Of a stretch of 22,401 nucleotides of DNA, positions 1-7,026 are shown one piece after another. Origin of the DNA: JBDTMC01 sp039934475 (GTDB lineage Bacteria; Acidobacteriota; Terriglobia; Bryobacterales; Bryobacteraceae); NCBI GenBank assembly GCA_039934475.1, contig JBDTMC010000074.1:1-22401 (forward strand). The letters are read 5' to 3'. Position 1 is the first letter of the stretch. Each line of letters starts with the position of its first letter. The notes under the pieces are model-generated. The model was not told the DNA's origin. It worked only from the letters and a program-made list of their open reading frames with translations, and made no database searches. The translations under genes were made by a program, and so were the position numbers.

Positions 1-576
1 GAGAAACCGGGGATGATCGAACTGGGCCGGAATGCCCATAGAGATCGTCAGGTCGTAGTGCCCCATCCATGCCACATCAAGGCCGGGCACGGAGATAATG
101 GGGTGCAGATTCTCGTACGCCTTCACTGTCTCCAGAATCGCAATCACCATGACATCTTCATTCGCTTTGGGAAAGTAAGAGGGTCCTTGGGCGCGGTAGT
201 TGTCATGCGCCACTCCCAAAGCGACGCCGCGGCGTCCGACGGGCGGATACTTCAACGCGGCGACGCAATCTTCCATTTCGGCGCGGGTCTCGACGCGAGG
301 GATCATGACACCCATGGCCCCGAGGTCGAGGACGCGGGAGAGCGGAGCCATGCGTAGATCCGGCACCCTCACCATGGGAACAATTCCCGCGGCCTTGCAG
401 GAGGCGATCATCTCAGCGGCCAGAGCGAGGTCGCACCGGCCGTGTTCCATATCGTAAATCACAAACTCCATCCCAGCGGATGCGAGCATGTGAGCGATCC
501 CGGGAGTGAACAACTCCAGCACCATCTGGCCGAAGCACACGCCTCCGTTTTTCAGCTTTTCCTTTACCGGATTCAT
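1..576 (-). CDS. HpcH/HpaI-family aldolase, 3' end outside the window
   Basis: The first 192 codons of a class II pyruvate-type aldolase that reads off the left edge. Family members cleave 2-keto-4-hydroxy acids, releasing pyruvate or a related oxo-acid with a divalent metal ion. The visible part fits the fold: DMEHG at residues 42-46 carries the catalytic histidine (H45), R70 lies in MVRVP, the metal-binding glutamate is E149 in ILETV, and the metal-binding aspartate is D175 in GHYDL, following the VPGLD loop. The usual QIE around the metal glutamate is ILE here, so the substrate may differ from that of HpaI. The ATG overlaps the stop of the upstream dehydrogenase as ATGA (573-576), which fixes the start and suggests coupling. 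It is the last visible gene of a minus-strand run starting at 6107. Family assignment is secure; substrate is unknown. Confidence 0.88.
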   Translation of the reverse strand, partial: MNPVKEKLKNGGVCFGQMVLELFTPGIAHMLASAGMEFVIYDMEHGRCDLALAAEMIASCKAAGIVPMVRVPDLRMAPLSRVLDLGAMGVMIPRVETRAEMEDCVAALKYPPVGRRGVALGVAHDNYRAQGPSYFPKANEDVMVIAILETVKAYENLHPIISVPGLDVAWMGHYDLTISMGIPAQFDHPRFL

Positions 577-1637
577 GCGCCCGTCTCCAGCCGGCGGAGT
601 TTATGATGCTCGAGTTTCTTCCGGAAGCCGGGACGGTCGAGTACTTCGCGATTCACTACATTTGCTGGAGCCTCGCCGCGGCTGACGGCGAGCACGCCTT
701 CGCAATCAATGCGTCCCATGTCGCGAAACAGTTCTTCGGTCCAGCCGACAGAATGCGAGGTAAGAATAACGTTCTCCAATGTGCAAAGCGGCGAGTCGGT
801 GGGCAACGGCTCCGCGGCAAAGACATCCAACGCCGCGCCCGCAATCCGCCCCGCCTGCAGGGACTCGACCAAGGCGGCTTCGTCAACAATCGGCCCGCGT
901 GCGGTATTGATCAGATAGGACGTTGGCTTCATCATGGCGAGTTGCGCCGCGCCAATCAGGCCGCGGGTCTGCGGTGTGAGAGGGCAGTTCACGAGGACAT
1001 AATCCGACTCCCGGAGCAGTTCCTCCAGGCCTGTCAATTGTACTCCGATCGCAGCGGCTTTCTCGGGCGTCGTATAAGGATCGAACGCGAGGAAGCGACT
1101 CACGCCAAATTGCCCTAAGAGATGCAGGGCCGCGGTGGCAATGTTCCCCATACCGATGGTGCCTATAATGCGATCCCGCGGTTCACGCCCCAGCGGGCGG
1201 GTGCTTTCGGCCCAACGGCCCTGGCGCACCAGACGGTCCTTTCGCAGGAGGTTGTGCGACAGGGCAAGCACGAATAAGACGATCGATTCCGCCATGGGCT
1301 TCACCACGCCCTCAGGCGTGATGTAGAGCGCAACATCGTTGGCCGTGCAGGCGGCGACATCCACATTGTCATAACCGACGCCGCAACGGCCGACAGCGCA
1401 CAATCGTGACGCAGCGGCGAGCGATGCTGCTGTTACTTTTGGCTTGAGGCTGACTAGTACGTCGTAACCATTCAACTGTTCCGGCGCATATTCGGCTTTG
1501 TATTCCGGCAGAAACTCGTACGACACGGCGGGATCCGCATCGAGCAGAGCCAGCCCGATATCGGGAAAAACCAGATGGCCCTGTTCATCGAGGAAATCGG
1601 CGGAGAAGCCCGCCCGGAAGTTGTTTGGTCCGATCAT
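573..1637 (-). CDS. D-isomer-specific 2-hydroxyacid dehydrogenase
   Basis: A cytoplasmic NAD(P)-dependent oxidoreductase of the phosphoglycerate/glyoxylate dehydrogenase superfamily, interconverting a 2-oxo acid and a D-2-hydroxy acid. Numbering from the ATG at 1637 (354 aa), the Rossmann loop is IGMGNIA (161-167), where the usual third glycine is alanine. D186 in FDPY probably binds the NAD ribose. The catalytic triad is R247 (NTARGP), E276 (AAEP) and H295 (TSHSVG). The ATG at 1637 was chosen because it leaves a clean 29-bp gap to prmA and has AGG just upstream. A GTG at 1694 gives 19 more residues but overlaps prmA by 28 bases. The stop overlaps the start of the aldolase gene as ATGA. With that aldolase it plausibly handles one hydroxy/keto acid pathway; this is inference, and the substrate cannot be read from sequence. 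Confidence 0.88.
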   Translation of the reverse strand: MIGPNNFRAGFSADFLDEQGHLVFPDIGLALLDADPAVSYEFLPEYKAEYAPEQLNGYDVLVSLKPKVTAASLAAASRLCAVGRCGVGYDNVDVAACTANDVALYITPEGVVKPMAESIVLFVLALSHNLLRKDRLVRQGRWAESTRPLGREPRDRIIGTIGMGNIATAALHLLGQFGVSRFLAFDPYTTPEKAAAIGVQLTGLEELLRESDYVLVNCPLTPQTRGLIGAAQLAMMKPTSYLINTARGPIVDEAALVESLQAGRIAGAALDVFAAEPLPTDSPLCTLENVILTSHSVGWTEELFRDMGRIDCEGVLAVSRGEAPANVVNREVLDRPGFRKKLEHHKLRRLETGA

Positions 1638-1666
1638 CGGACCTATTCTATCCGAAGTGCGATCCG

Positions 1667-2446
1667 CTACTTCTGGTAGACCAACGACTGCCACTCGTTG
1701 TCATCGATCTGGTCGATCTCTTGGAGCGCTGCCAGCGACAGTCGGACACGGTCCATATCGCGTGTCAGGAAGCCCGAGGTGATGAGCCGGCCGCCCGGTC
1801 GTAGGATGCGACTGAGGTCCGCGGCCAGCATGCCGAGGGTGGTGGCGTTGATGTTGGCGACGATGGTATCGACCGACTCGGTGGCCACCGCCTTTACGGA
1901 GCCGGCAAACAAATGGACGGTGATGTCATCGCGGTGGATGTTGGCATCGGCAACTTCGACCGAATCGACATCGATATCGCAGGCGATCACCGAGCCTGCG
2001 CCCAGCCGCACGGCGGCGACGGAAAGAATACCGGTGCCAGTGCCGACGTCCAGCAGCGTGCCACCGGTCTTCAGATGCCGTTCCAGACCGAGGAGCGCCA
2101 ATTGCGTCGCTTCGCTGGTGCCGGTGCCATAGGCGCGGCCGGGGTGCATTTCGATGCGGACGCGGCCGGCGGGAGTTGGATCTTCCATCCAGTCCGGTAT
2201 CAAAAAGAGCCGCTGGCCCAAGGCAATGGGTTTCCAGGTCCGCTCCCATTCGGATACCCAGTCGCGATCCGCCTCTTCGCGCCACACGCCGCCAACTTGC
2301 TCCTGCACGGCGTCGATGCGAAGTTCGAAGAATGCCCGCAGTCCGTGATCTTCTTCGACGATGCCGGTAGCTCCCTGTTCAAACAACTCCGCCGATAGCA
2401 GGTCCTTGCCCGATTCCGGGCAGGGAATTGCCAAAGACCAACTCAT
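1667..2446 (-). CDS. prmA: Ribosomal protein L11 methyltransferase (PrmA)
   Basis: A SAM-dependent class I methyltransferase expected to methylate ribosomal protein L11. At 259 aa it is somewhat shorter than the roughly 290-aa E. coli enzyme, with the difference in the N-terminal substrate-recognition domain. The SAM loop is DVGTGTGIL (133-141), an acidic ribose-binding region follows (ACDID, 155-159), and VANIN (196-200) is the NI(L/N)A-type motif diagnostic of PrmA. The family's GTGTH..T segment reads GTGTSEAT here (107-114), so the histidine is replaced by serine. The ATG overlaps the stop of the acyl-CoA synthetase as ATGA (2443-2446). A translation-related enzyme inside an otherwise catabolic run is common for prmA and need not mean shared function. 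A general small-molecule methyltransferase is the main alternative but fits VANIN less well. Confidence 0.85.
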   Translation of the reverse strand: MSWSLAIPCPESGKDLLSAELFEQGATGIVEEDHGLRAFFELRIDAVQEQVGGVWREEADRDWVSEWERTWKPIALGQRLFLIPDWMEDPTPAGRVRIEMHPGRAYGTGTSEATQLALLGLERHLKTGGTLLDVGTGTGILSVAAVRLGAGSVIACDIDVDSVEVADANIHRDDITVHLFAGSVKAVATESVDTIVANINATTLGMLAADLSRILRPGGRLITSGFLTRDMDRVRLSLAALQEIDQIDDNEWQSLVYQK

Positions 2447-4032
2447 CCTTGCACCCGCTTCTCCATACCGGCCCAGAATCGTTCGCGGATGATCATCTTG
2501 CGGATTTTTCCCGTGCCTGTTTTTGGCAGCGGCTCATCGGTGAACTCAATGAGACGAGGCAGTTTGAACTTGCCGAGGCGATCTTCGAGAAACGTTAGCA
2601 ATTCGGCGGAGGTGAGGGTGCTATCGGGCTTGCGGACCACGATGGCGACGGGCACCTCGCCCCACTTAGGGTCTGGCGCAGCCACCACCGCGCACTCGTA
2701 GACATCGGGGTGGGCGAAAATCGCCTTCTCCACTTCGATAGAAGAGATGTTCTCGCCGCCGCTGATGATGATCTCTTTCTTGCGGTCGACGATGTGGATA
2801 TACATTTCCTCGTCCCAAACGGCCATATCACCGGTGTGGAACCAGCCATTGCGAATGACCATGGCAGTCGCTTCCGGCTCGTGGAAGTAGCCCTCCATGA
2901 CATTGTCGCCCCGTACCACCACTTCGCCGATGCTTTGCCCGTCTTTCGGAACATCGTTGTCCGACAGATCGACCACACGAAGCTCAGTTCCTGGTATGGC
3001 CCAGCCGGCCATCGCCTGGCGGCGGTAACGCTCGGTTTCGCTTGTGACCACGAGACCCGGCTTCAACCGTCCGATTGTCGCTACGGGGGCGGTCTCAGTG
3101 AGACCGTAGCCAGCCACACACCTGCACCCGATCGTCTTTTCCACCCTCTCGATCAGCTCGGGGGAAGCCGCCGCGCCGCCGATCATGATGCTGCGCAGGC
3201 TGGACAAGTCGTAGTCCTTCACGGTTGGGGTGTTGATGAGCGCGTTGGCCATTGTGGGCACCAGGCTCATGTCTGTGGCGCGGTGCTGCTGGATCATGCC
3301 TAAGACGCTGACGGGTTCGAACCGCCGCACCATAACCTGCTTCACGCCCAATAGCGTTGAGGCTTGCGGCCGTCCCCACCCGTTGGCGTGGAAGAGCGGG
3401 ATGGTATGCAGATCGACGACGGTATCCGGATCCTGAAACTGCAGGGCCACGCTCATCCCATGCAGGTAGAGGGTGCGATGCGTGAGACCGACGCCCTTCG
3501 GATTGCCGGTGCTGCCGCTGGTATAGAACAGTTCGGCCAGCGAGTTCTCGTCGTAGGCGAAGATGTCGGCTCGCTGTGGCGTCCCTTCGGCGAGCAATTG
3601 CTCGTAAGTGAAGTCGGCCAGTGGAAGCGCGTCGTCCAACGTCACGTAGCGGGCTATCTCCGGACATGCTGGTTTGAGCTTCTCTACCAGTGGCGCAAAG
3701 TCGTTTTCAAACAGCAGCATTTTGGCGCCGGAGTGATTGAGAATCCCGATCAGTTCCTGGGGGGCGAGGCGCACATTCAGCGGCATCACGATGCCGTGCG
3801 CCATGGGCACACCGTAATAACCCTCCAGCAGTTTATGCGTGTTGAAGCTGAGGTAGGCGACGCGGTCACCGGGCTGGATTCCGTGGCCGGGCAGTGCAGC
3901 CGCCAAGCGTTCCGCGCGGTCGGCGAATTGGCGGTATGTAAACACCTGCTCTCCGCAGATGATGCCGACTTTGTGGCCGAAGATGTCGGCGGCCCGGTGG
4001 AGAAACCGGATGGGTGTGAGTGGTACAAACAT
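2443..4032 (-). CDS. AMP-dependent acyl-CoA synthetase (fatty-acid CoA ligase type)
   Basis: An ANL-superfamily enzyme that activates a carboxylic acid through an acyl-adenylate and transfers it to CoA. All core motifs are present in its 529 aa: the P-loop YTSGSTGNPKG (170-180), GGAAAS (285-290), the A5 motif GYGLTET (308-314), the ATP-ribose aspartate in HTGD (D402), the hinge DRKKEIIISGGENIS (416-430), and the catalytic lysine K509 in PKTGTGKIRK. No signal peptide or membrane segment is seen. The ATG at 4032 has AGG six bases upstream. A 30-bp gap holding a hairpin separates it from the regulator gene, and its stop overlaps prmA as ATGA. Overall sequence resembles long/medium-chain fatty-acyl-CoA ligases, but the chain length or an aryl substrate cannot be decided. 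Confidence 0.9.
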   Translation of the reverse strand: MFVPLTPIRFLHRAADIFGHKVGIICGEQVFTYRQFADRAERLAAALPGHGIQPGDRVAYLSFNTHKLLEGYYGVPMAHGIVMPLNVRLAPQELIGILNHSGAKMLLFENDFAPLVEKLKPACPEIARYVTLDDALPLADFTYEQLLAEGTPQRADIFAYDENSLAELFYTSGSTGNPKGVGLTHRTLYLHGMSVALQFQDPDTVVDLHTIPLFHANGWGRPQASTLLGVKQVMVRRFEPVSVLGMIQQHRATDMSLVPTMANALINTPTVKDYDLSSLRSIMIGGAAASPELIERVEKTIGCRCVAGYGLTETAPVATIGRLKPGLVVTSETERYRRQAMAGWAIPGTELRVVDLSDNDVPKDGQSIGEVVVRGDNVMEGYFHEPEATAMVIRNGWFHTGDMAVWDEEMYIHIVDRKKEIIISGGENISSIEVEKAIFAHPDVYECAVVAAPDPKWGEVPVAIVVRKPDSTLTSAELLTFLEDRLGKFKLPRLIEFTDEPLPKTGTGKIRKMIIRERFWAGMEKRVQG

Positions 4033-4042
4033 GGTGAACCTG

Positions 4043-4060
4043 TTGCGATTGCTCTCGCAA
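4043..4060 (-). other. Perfect 6-bp hairpin between regulator and ligase genes
   Basis: TTGCGA (4043-4048) and TCGCAA (4055-4060) form a perfect 6-bp stem with a 6-nt loop. It sits 2 bases after the regulator stop and 10 bases before the ligase start on the minus strand. No T-run follows, so it is not a classical intrinsic terminator. It could be an mRNA-processing or attenuation structure that lowers ligase expression relative to the kinase/regulator genes, or it could be chance. Confidence 0.35.
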
Positions 4061-4062
4061 TA

Positions 4063-4716
4063 CTACACCTTTAAGATCTTCTTCTTTACGGCGTAGAGTA
4101 CTAGTTCCGCCGTGTTGTGGAGGTTCAGTTTCTGCATGAGGTTCACGCGGTGTGTTTCCACAGTGGAGACGCCAAGGTTCAGCAGTGTCGCGACATCCTT
4201 GTTGGTCTTGCCTTCCGCCAGCAGTTGCAGAACCTGCTTCTCTCGTTCCGTCAACAGGTCGTAGGAGTCCTGCAGACCCTCGCGCTGAAGGCGTTGCATG
4301 TAGTCATCCAGCAGAACCTCTGCCACGGCCGGGCTGAAGAACGGTTTTCCGCGAGCTACCTCTTTTACGGCGCGCAACAGGTCCGGCTCGGCCGAATCCT
4401 TTAGCAAATAGCCTTTGGCACCGGCGGAGAGCGCCCGCAGTATGTACTCTTCATCTGAGTACATGCTGAGGATGATGACCGCGACATTTCGGTTCTTGCG
4501 CGTGATCTGGGCGGCCGCTTCAATGCCGTTCAATTCGGGCATCGCGATATCCATAATCACGACGTCGGGCTGGAGTTCCTCGGCGAGGCGCACGGCTGCG
4601 CGGCCATCCGATGCCTCACCGACGACGGTGATCCCTGGTTCGGCGGCGAGCAGGTAGCGCACGCCTTTGCGCAGAACATCGTGATCGTCGGCCAACAAAA
4701 CTCGAATATCGCTCAT
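4063..4716 (-). CDS. NarL/FixJ-family response regulator (system 1)
   Basis: A DNA-binding response regulator of 217 aa. The receiver domain (about 1-120) carries the acidic pair D10/D11, phospho-acceptor D56 in IMDIAMP, switch residue S84 and K106 in YLLKDSA. The LuxR-type HTH covers about 154-212, with LTEREKQVLQLLAEG and the recognition-helix region STVETHRVNLMQKL. It should be phosphorylated by the histidine kinase encoded just upstream: the two overlap as ATGA at 4713-4716, the usual coupled arrangement. It is a close paralogue of the regulator at 8379-9029, matching at about 130 of 216 positions by hand count, with near-identical receiver motifs and recognition helices. The two may therefore share DNA targets. 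Target genes are unknown; the following ligase run and the divergent VWFA gene are natural candidates. Confidence 0.95.
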   Translation of the reverse strand: MSDIRVLLADDHDVLRKGVRYLLAAEPGITVVGEASDGRAAVRLAEELQPDVVIMDIAMPELNGIEAAAQITRKNRNVAVIILSMYSDEEYILRALSAGAKGYLLKDSAEPDLLRAVKEVARGKPFFSPAVAEVLLDDYMQRLQREGLQDSYDLLTEREKQVLQLLAEGKTNKDVATLLNLGVSTVETHRVNLMQKLNLHNTAELVLYAVKKKILKV

Positions 4717-6107
4717 GTGTCGGTGCGAAGCGGAAGCCGGACTTTCAAACGAGTGCCGCCACCCGGCTGCGACGCGATCTCCATTGTGCCACCAAGCTCC
4801 CTTACGCGTTCCTCAATCCCGAGCAATCCGGCGCCAGCTGTAGGAGACTCCGCGTGGAACCCGACTCCGTCGTCCTGCACACAGACCGTCACCTCGCCGT
4901 TTTCTCCGCTCACGGAGACGGCAATCTTCTTCGCATGCGCGTGCTTGGCGCAGTTAGTCAGGCTCTCCTGGACGATGCGATAGACGTAGACTTTGTGCTG
5001 CTCGGGGAGGCCATCCAGTTCGCCTGCTATCTCCACGGAGACGGGCAGTCCGGTGTGCTTGCCGAACTCGCGGGCCTGACGCTGCAGCGCGGGGCCGATT
5101 CCGAGGTCGTCCAGCACGCTGGGCCGCAACCCCGCGGCGAGTTCGCGAATTGTTCGCAAGCTCTGCTCGGCGAGTTGTTTCGTTTCCGTCAGGTGCTCGC
5201 TGAACGCGCCGTCGGTCGAGTGGCGCAGGCGATCGAGCGTCCCCAGTTCCATGCGTAGGGCAGTCAGCTTTTGGCCCACTTCGTCGTGCAACTCGCGGGA
5301 GATCGCCTTGCGCTCGTCCTCCTGGGCATGACGGAGTTGCATCGACAGGTTGCGCATCTCGTCGCCGGTGCGCTGGGCAGCCTCATGCTGTTCGAGGAAG
5401 CGCCGTTCGAGCCAGGAAATACGAACCACGCTAGCGGCAGCAATCAGGATTCCGGCTAACAAGCTGAGCGCCATCACCCTCTGGACGTCGTCGCGAAACG
5501 ACTGTTCGCTTTGGTTTACGGCTTCAAACTGCTTGCGGTAAAAGGTGTCGTTAACGCGCCGAATCTCGTCCGTAATGGCGAGAATGGATTCCCGCCGCGG
5601 CCGCTGCTCCTGGCGGAGAAAGTAAGTGCCATGCAACGACCGTTCGGCCGGCGCCCATTTGAAGACGGGCTCCACTGAGGACCAGTAGGAATCGGCGATC
5701 TGGTGCAACTGACGCAGCGTGGCGGCGTTGCGCTGATCCGCATTTTTCTCTAACGTGGCGATGCTGTCTGTGATGGTGGCGCGGAGAGCGCTGAAGCGGG
5801 TGCGGTAATCGCTGTTCGTGTCCGGGGAAGAGTCGAGCAGGAACTCGCGAATCAATACGCTTGTGCGGAACAGGTTGCGGGTGACGTCATCCAGAATTCG
5901 GTGGCTGCGCTCCTGCTCATTCTGCATGGTCCGGATCTGTTCGTAGATCTGGCGGCTGCGCCGGAGGGCGTTGAATGCGGGCAGCACCATCAAGGCCAGC
6001 AAAGAGAAGAGAGCAATGGAGAAAGCGGTCCAGGTGCGGTAACGCCAATGGCGAGATACAGCCCGTTTTTCGACAATCTCCGGTCTTTTCAGGATGGGGT
6101 GAGGCAC
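4713..6107 (-). CDS. Membrane sensor histidine kinase, NarX/DegS-type (system 1)
   Basis: A 464-aa inner-membrane kinase. TM1 lies at about 27-45 and TM2 at about 211-231, with an extracytoplasmic sensor region of about 165 residues between them that looks helical. A linker leads to HisKA_3 with phospho-acceptor H274 (SRELHDEVGQ), then an HATPase_c domain with N385 (N box), DDGVGF (412-417) and GAGLLG (425-430). The sensor region carries YWxxxEPxxxWxP (from Y141) and HGxxFLRxExxPRR (159-172), both shared with the kinase at 7027. The start is GTG at 6107; an in-frame TAG immediately upstream (6108-6110) makes it the first available start. It is divergent from the VWFA gene with a 32-bp gap and coupled by ATGA to its regulator. 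The ligand is unknown. Confidence 0.93.
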   Translation of the reverse strand: MPHPILKRPEIVEKRAVSRHWRYRTWTAFSIALFSLLALMVLPAFNALRRSRQIYEQIRTMQNEQERSHRILDDVTRNLFRTSVLIREFLLDSSPDTNSDYRTRFSALRATITDSIATLEKNADQRNAATLRQLHQIADSYWSSVEPVFKWAPAERSLHGTYFLRQEQRPRRESILAITDEIRRVNDTFYRKQFEAVNQSEQSFRDDVQRVMALSLLAGILIAAASVVRISWLERRFLEQHEAAQRTGDEMRNLSMQLRHAQEDERKAISRELHDEVGQKLTALRMELGTLDRLRHSTDGAFSEHLTETKQLAEQSLRTIRELAAGLRPSVLDDLGIGPALQRQAREFGKHTGLPVSVEIAGELDGLPEQHKVYVYRIVQESLTNCAKHAHAKKIAVSVSGENGEVTVCVQDDGVGFHAESPTAGAGLLGIEERVRELGGTMEIASQPGGGTRLKVRLPLRTDT

Positions 6108-6139
6108 CTACACCGAAGGATACTGAAATCCAGGAATTG
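6108..6139. promoter_or_regulatory. 32-bp divergent intergenic region
   Basis: This is the whole space between the divergent kinase (minus) and VWFA gene (plus). AGGA (6131-6135 region) precedes the VWFA ATG at a suitable distance. AGGATACT (6117-6124) holds weak -10-like hexamers on both strands (GATACT plus, TATCCT minus), but no -35 element is evident for either. At least one promoter must reach into coding sequence, so the two operons may share control elements. The promoter reading is tentative. Confidence 0.3.
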
Positions 6140-7021
6140 ATGCGAACCGTAGTGCTAGTCGCTGGCGTTCTCGCCATGGCGTCCGCTTTTGCCGCGGACC
6201 TGGACACCCATTTTCGCTCCAATTCCGACCTCGTTCTAATCAATGCAACCGTGGTGGACGGGCACGACCGCATTGTGACCCACCTGGACCGGGATCAATT
6301 TCGCGTACTGGACGGACGGCAGGAGATGCGGCTGACGAGTGTTGCCGTGGAAGAGACCCCCGTCTCTGTGGTGGTGCTGCTGGACGCTAGTGGCAGTATG
6401 AAACGGGTGATGAGCCAGTCTGTGGCTGCGCTTGACGTATTGCTGGACTCCCTGCGGCCGGATGACGAGGTAAGCCTGCTGGCAATCCACAATGGTGTCA
6501 AGACGGTGCTGCCCTTCACGCAGGATTTCGGCACGGTTCGCGAGGCTGCCCGCCTGTTGACCGCTAGTGGCCCAACGGCACTCCTTGATGGCATCGGGGC
6601 CGGATTCTCAATGGGGCGTCATGCTCGCTATCCGCGGAAGGCACTGATGATCTTTTCCGATGGAGGGGAGCGCGATAGCCGCTTTGAATGGCGGGAAGTA
6701 AGATCTATGGCGCGGGAGTCTGGGATGCGTCTGTTTCCGTTTCTGGTGTGGTCGGCGGCAGATGACTTTCAATGGGAGCAGGCGGAGTTGCGGGCTATGG
6801 CCGAGGATACGGGCGGCAGGCTCTACGCCGTGTCGCGGGCCAGGAACCTGACGGCGGAAGTGGCGAAGATTCCGCTGCACCAGCAGTTTGTGCTCGCGTT
6901 TGCACCGGACGAAGCGGAGCGGGACGGTCGATTCCGGAGGGTGAAAGTAGAGCTGCGCAATACCTCGAAAGACCTTCGAGTGTTTTGGAAGCACGGCTAT
7001 TTTGCGCCGAATGAAGAGTAG
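6140..7021 (+). CDS. Secreted VWFA-domain protein (Acidobacteria-type)
   Basis: A 293-aa exported protein. The chosen ATG at 6140 follows AGGA by about 6 bases and starts a signal peptide (1-19: MRT, a hydrophobic core, then AFAAD as probable cleavage site). A longer reading from 5975 would run through the opposite kinase gene and bury the signal, so it is rejected. A short N-terminal beta-rich part (25-73, NATVVDGHDRIV and FRVLDG) precedes a von Willebrand factor A domain. That domain has a complete MIDAS metal site: D82-x-S-x-S (DASGS), T146 in SGPTALLDG and D174 in FSDGGERD. The layout matches the VWFA-related family expanded in Acidobacteria; function is unknown, and adhesion or protein binding is likely. 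It lies 5 bp before a kinase/regulator pair and diverges from a paralogous pair, suggesting a link to signalling. Confidence 0.88.
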   Translation: MRTVVLVAGVLAMASAFAADLDTHFRSNSDLVLINATVVDGHDRIVTHLDRDQFRVLDGRQEMRLTSVAVEETPVSVVVLLDASGSMKRVMSQSVAALDVLLDSLRPDDEVSLLAIHNGVKTVLPFTQDFGTVREAARLLTASGPTALLDGIGAGFSMGRHARYPRKALMIFSDGGERDSRFEWREVRSMARESGMRLFPFLVWSAADDFQWEQAELRAMAEDTGGRLYAVSRARNLTAEVAKIPLHQQFVLAFAPDEAERDGRFRRVKVELRNTSKDLRVFWKHGYFAPNEE

Positions 7022-7026
7022 CTGAA

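Noticed and set aside
1638..1694. GTG start extending the hydroxyacid dehydrogenase by 19 residues
   Set aside because: It overlaps prmA by 28 bases and adds residues without family similarity; the ATG at 1637 has an AGG upstream. It is not fully excluded.
3364..4074. 236-codon plus-strand open frame
   Set aside because: It is a shadow of the acyl-CoA synthetase gene, with no family similarity and no ribosome binding site context.
5975..6139. N-terminal extension of the VWFA protein
   Set aside because: It would overlap the kinase gene on the other strand and place an Arg-rich stretch ahead of a clear signal peptide that begins at the ATG at 6140 with its own AGGA.
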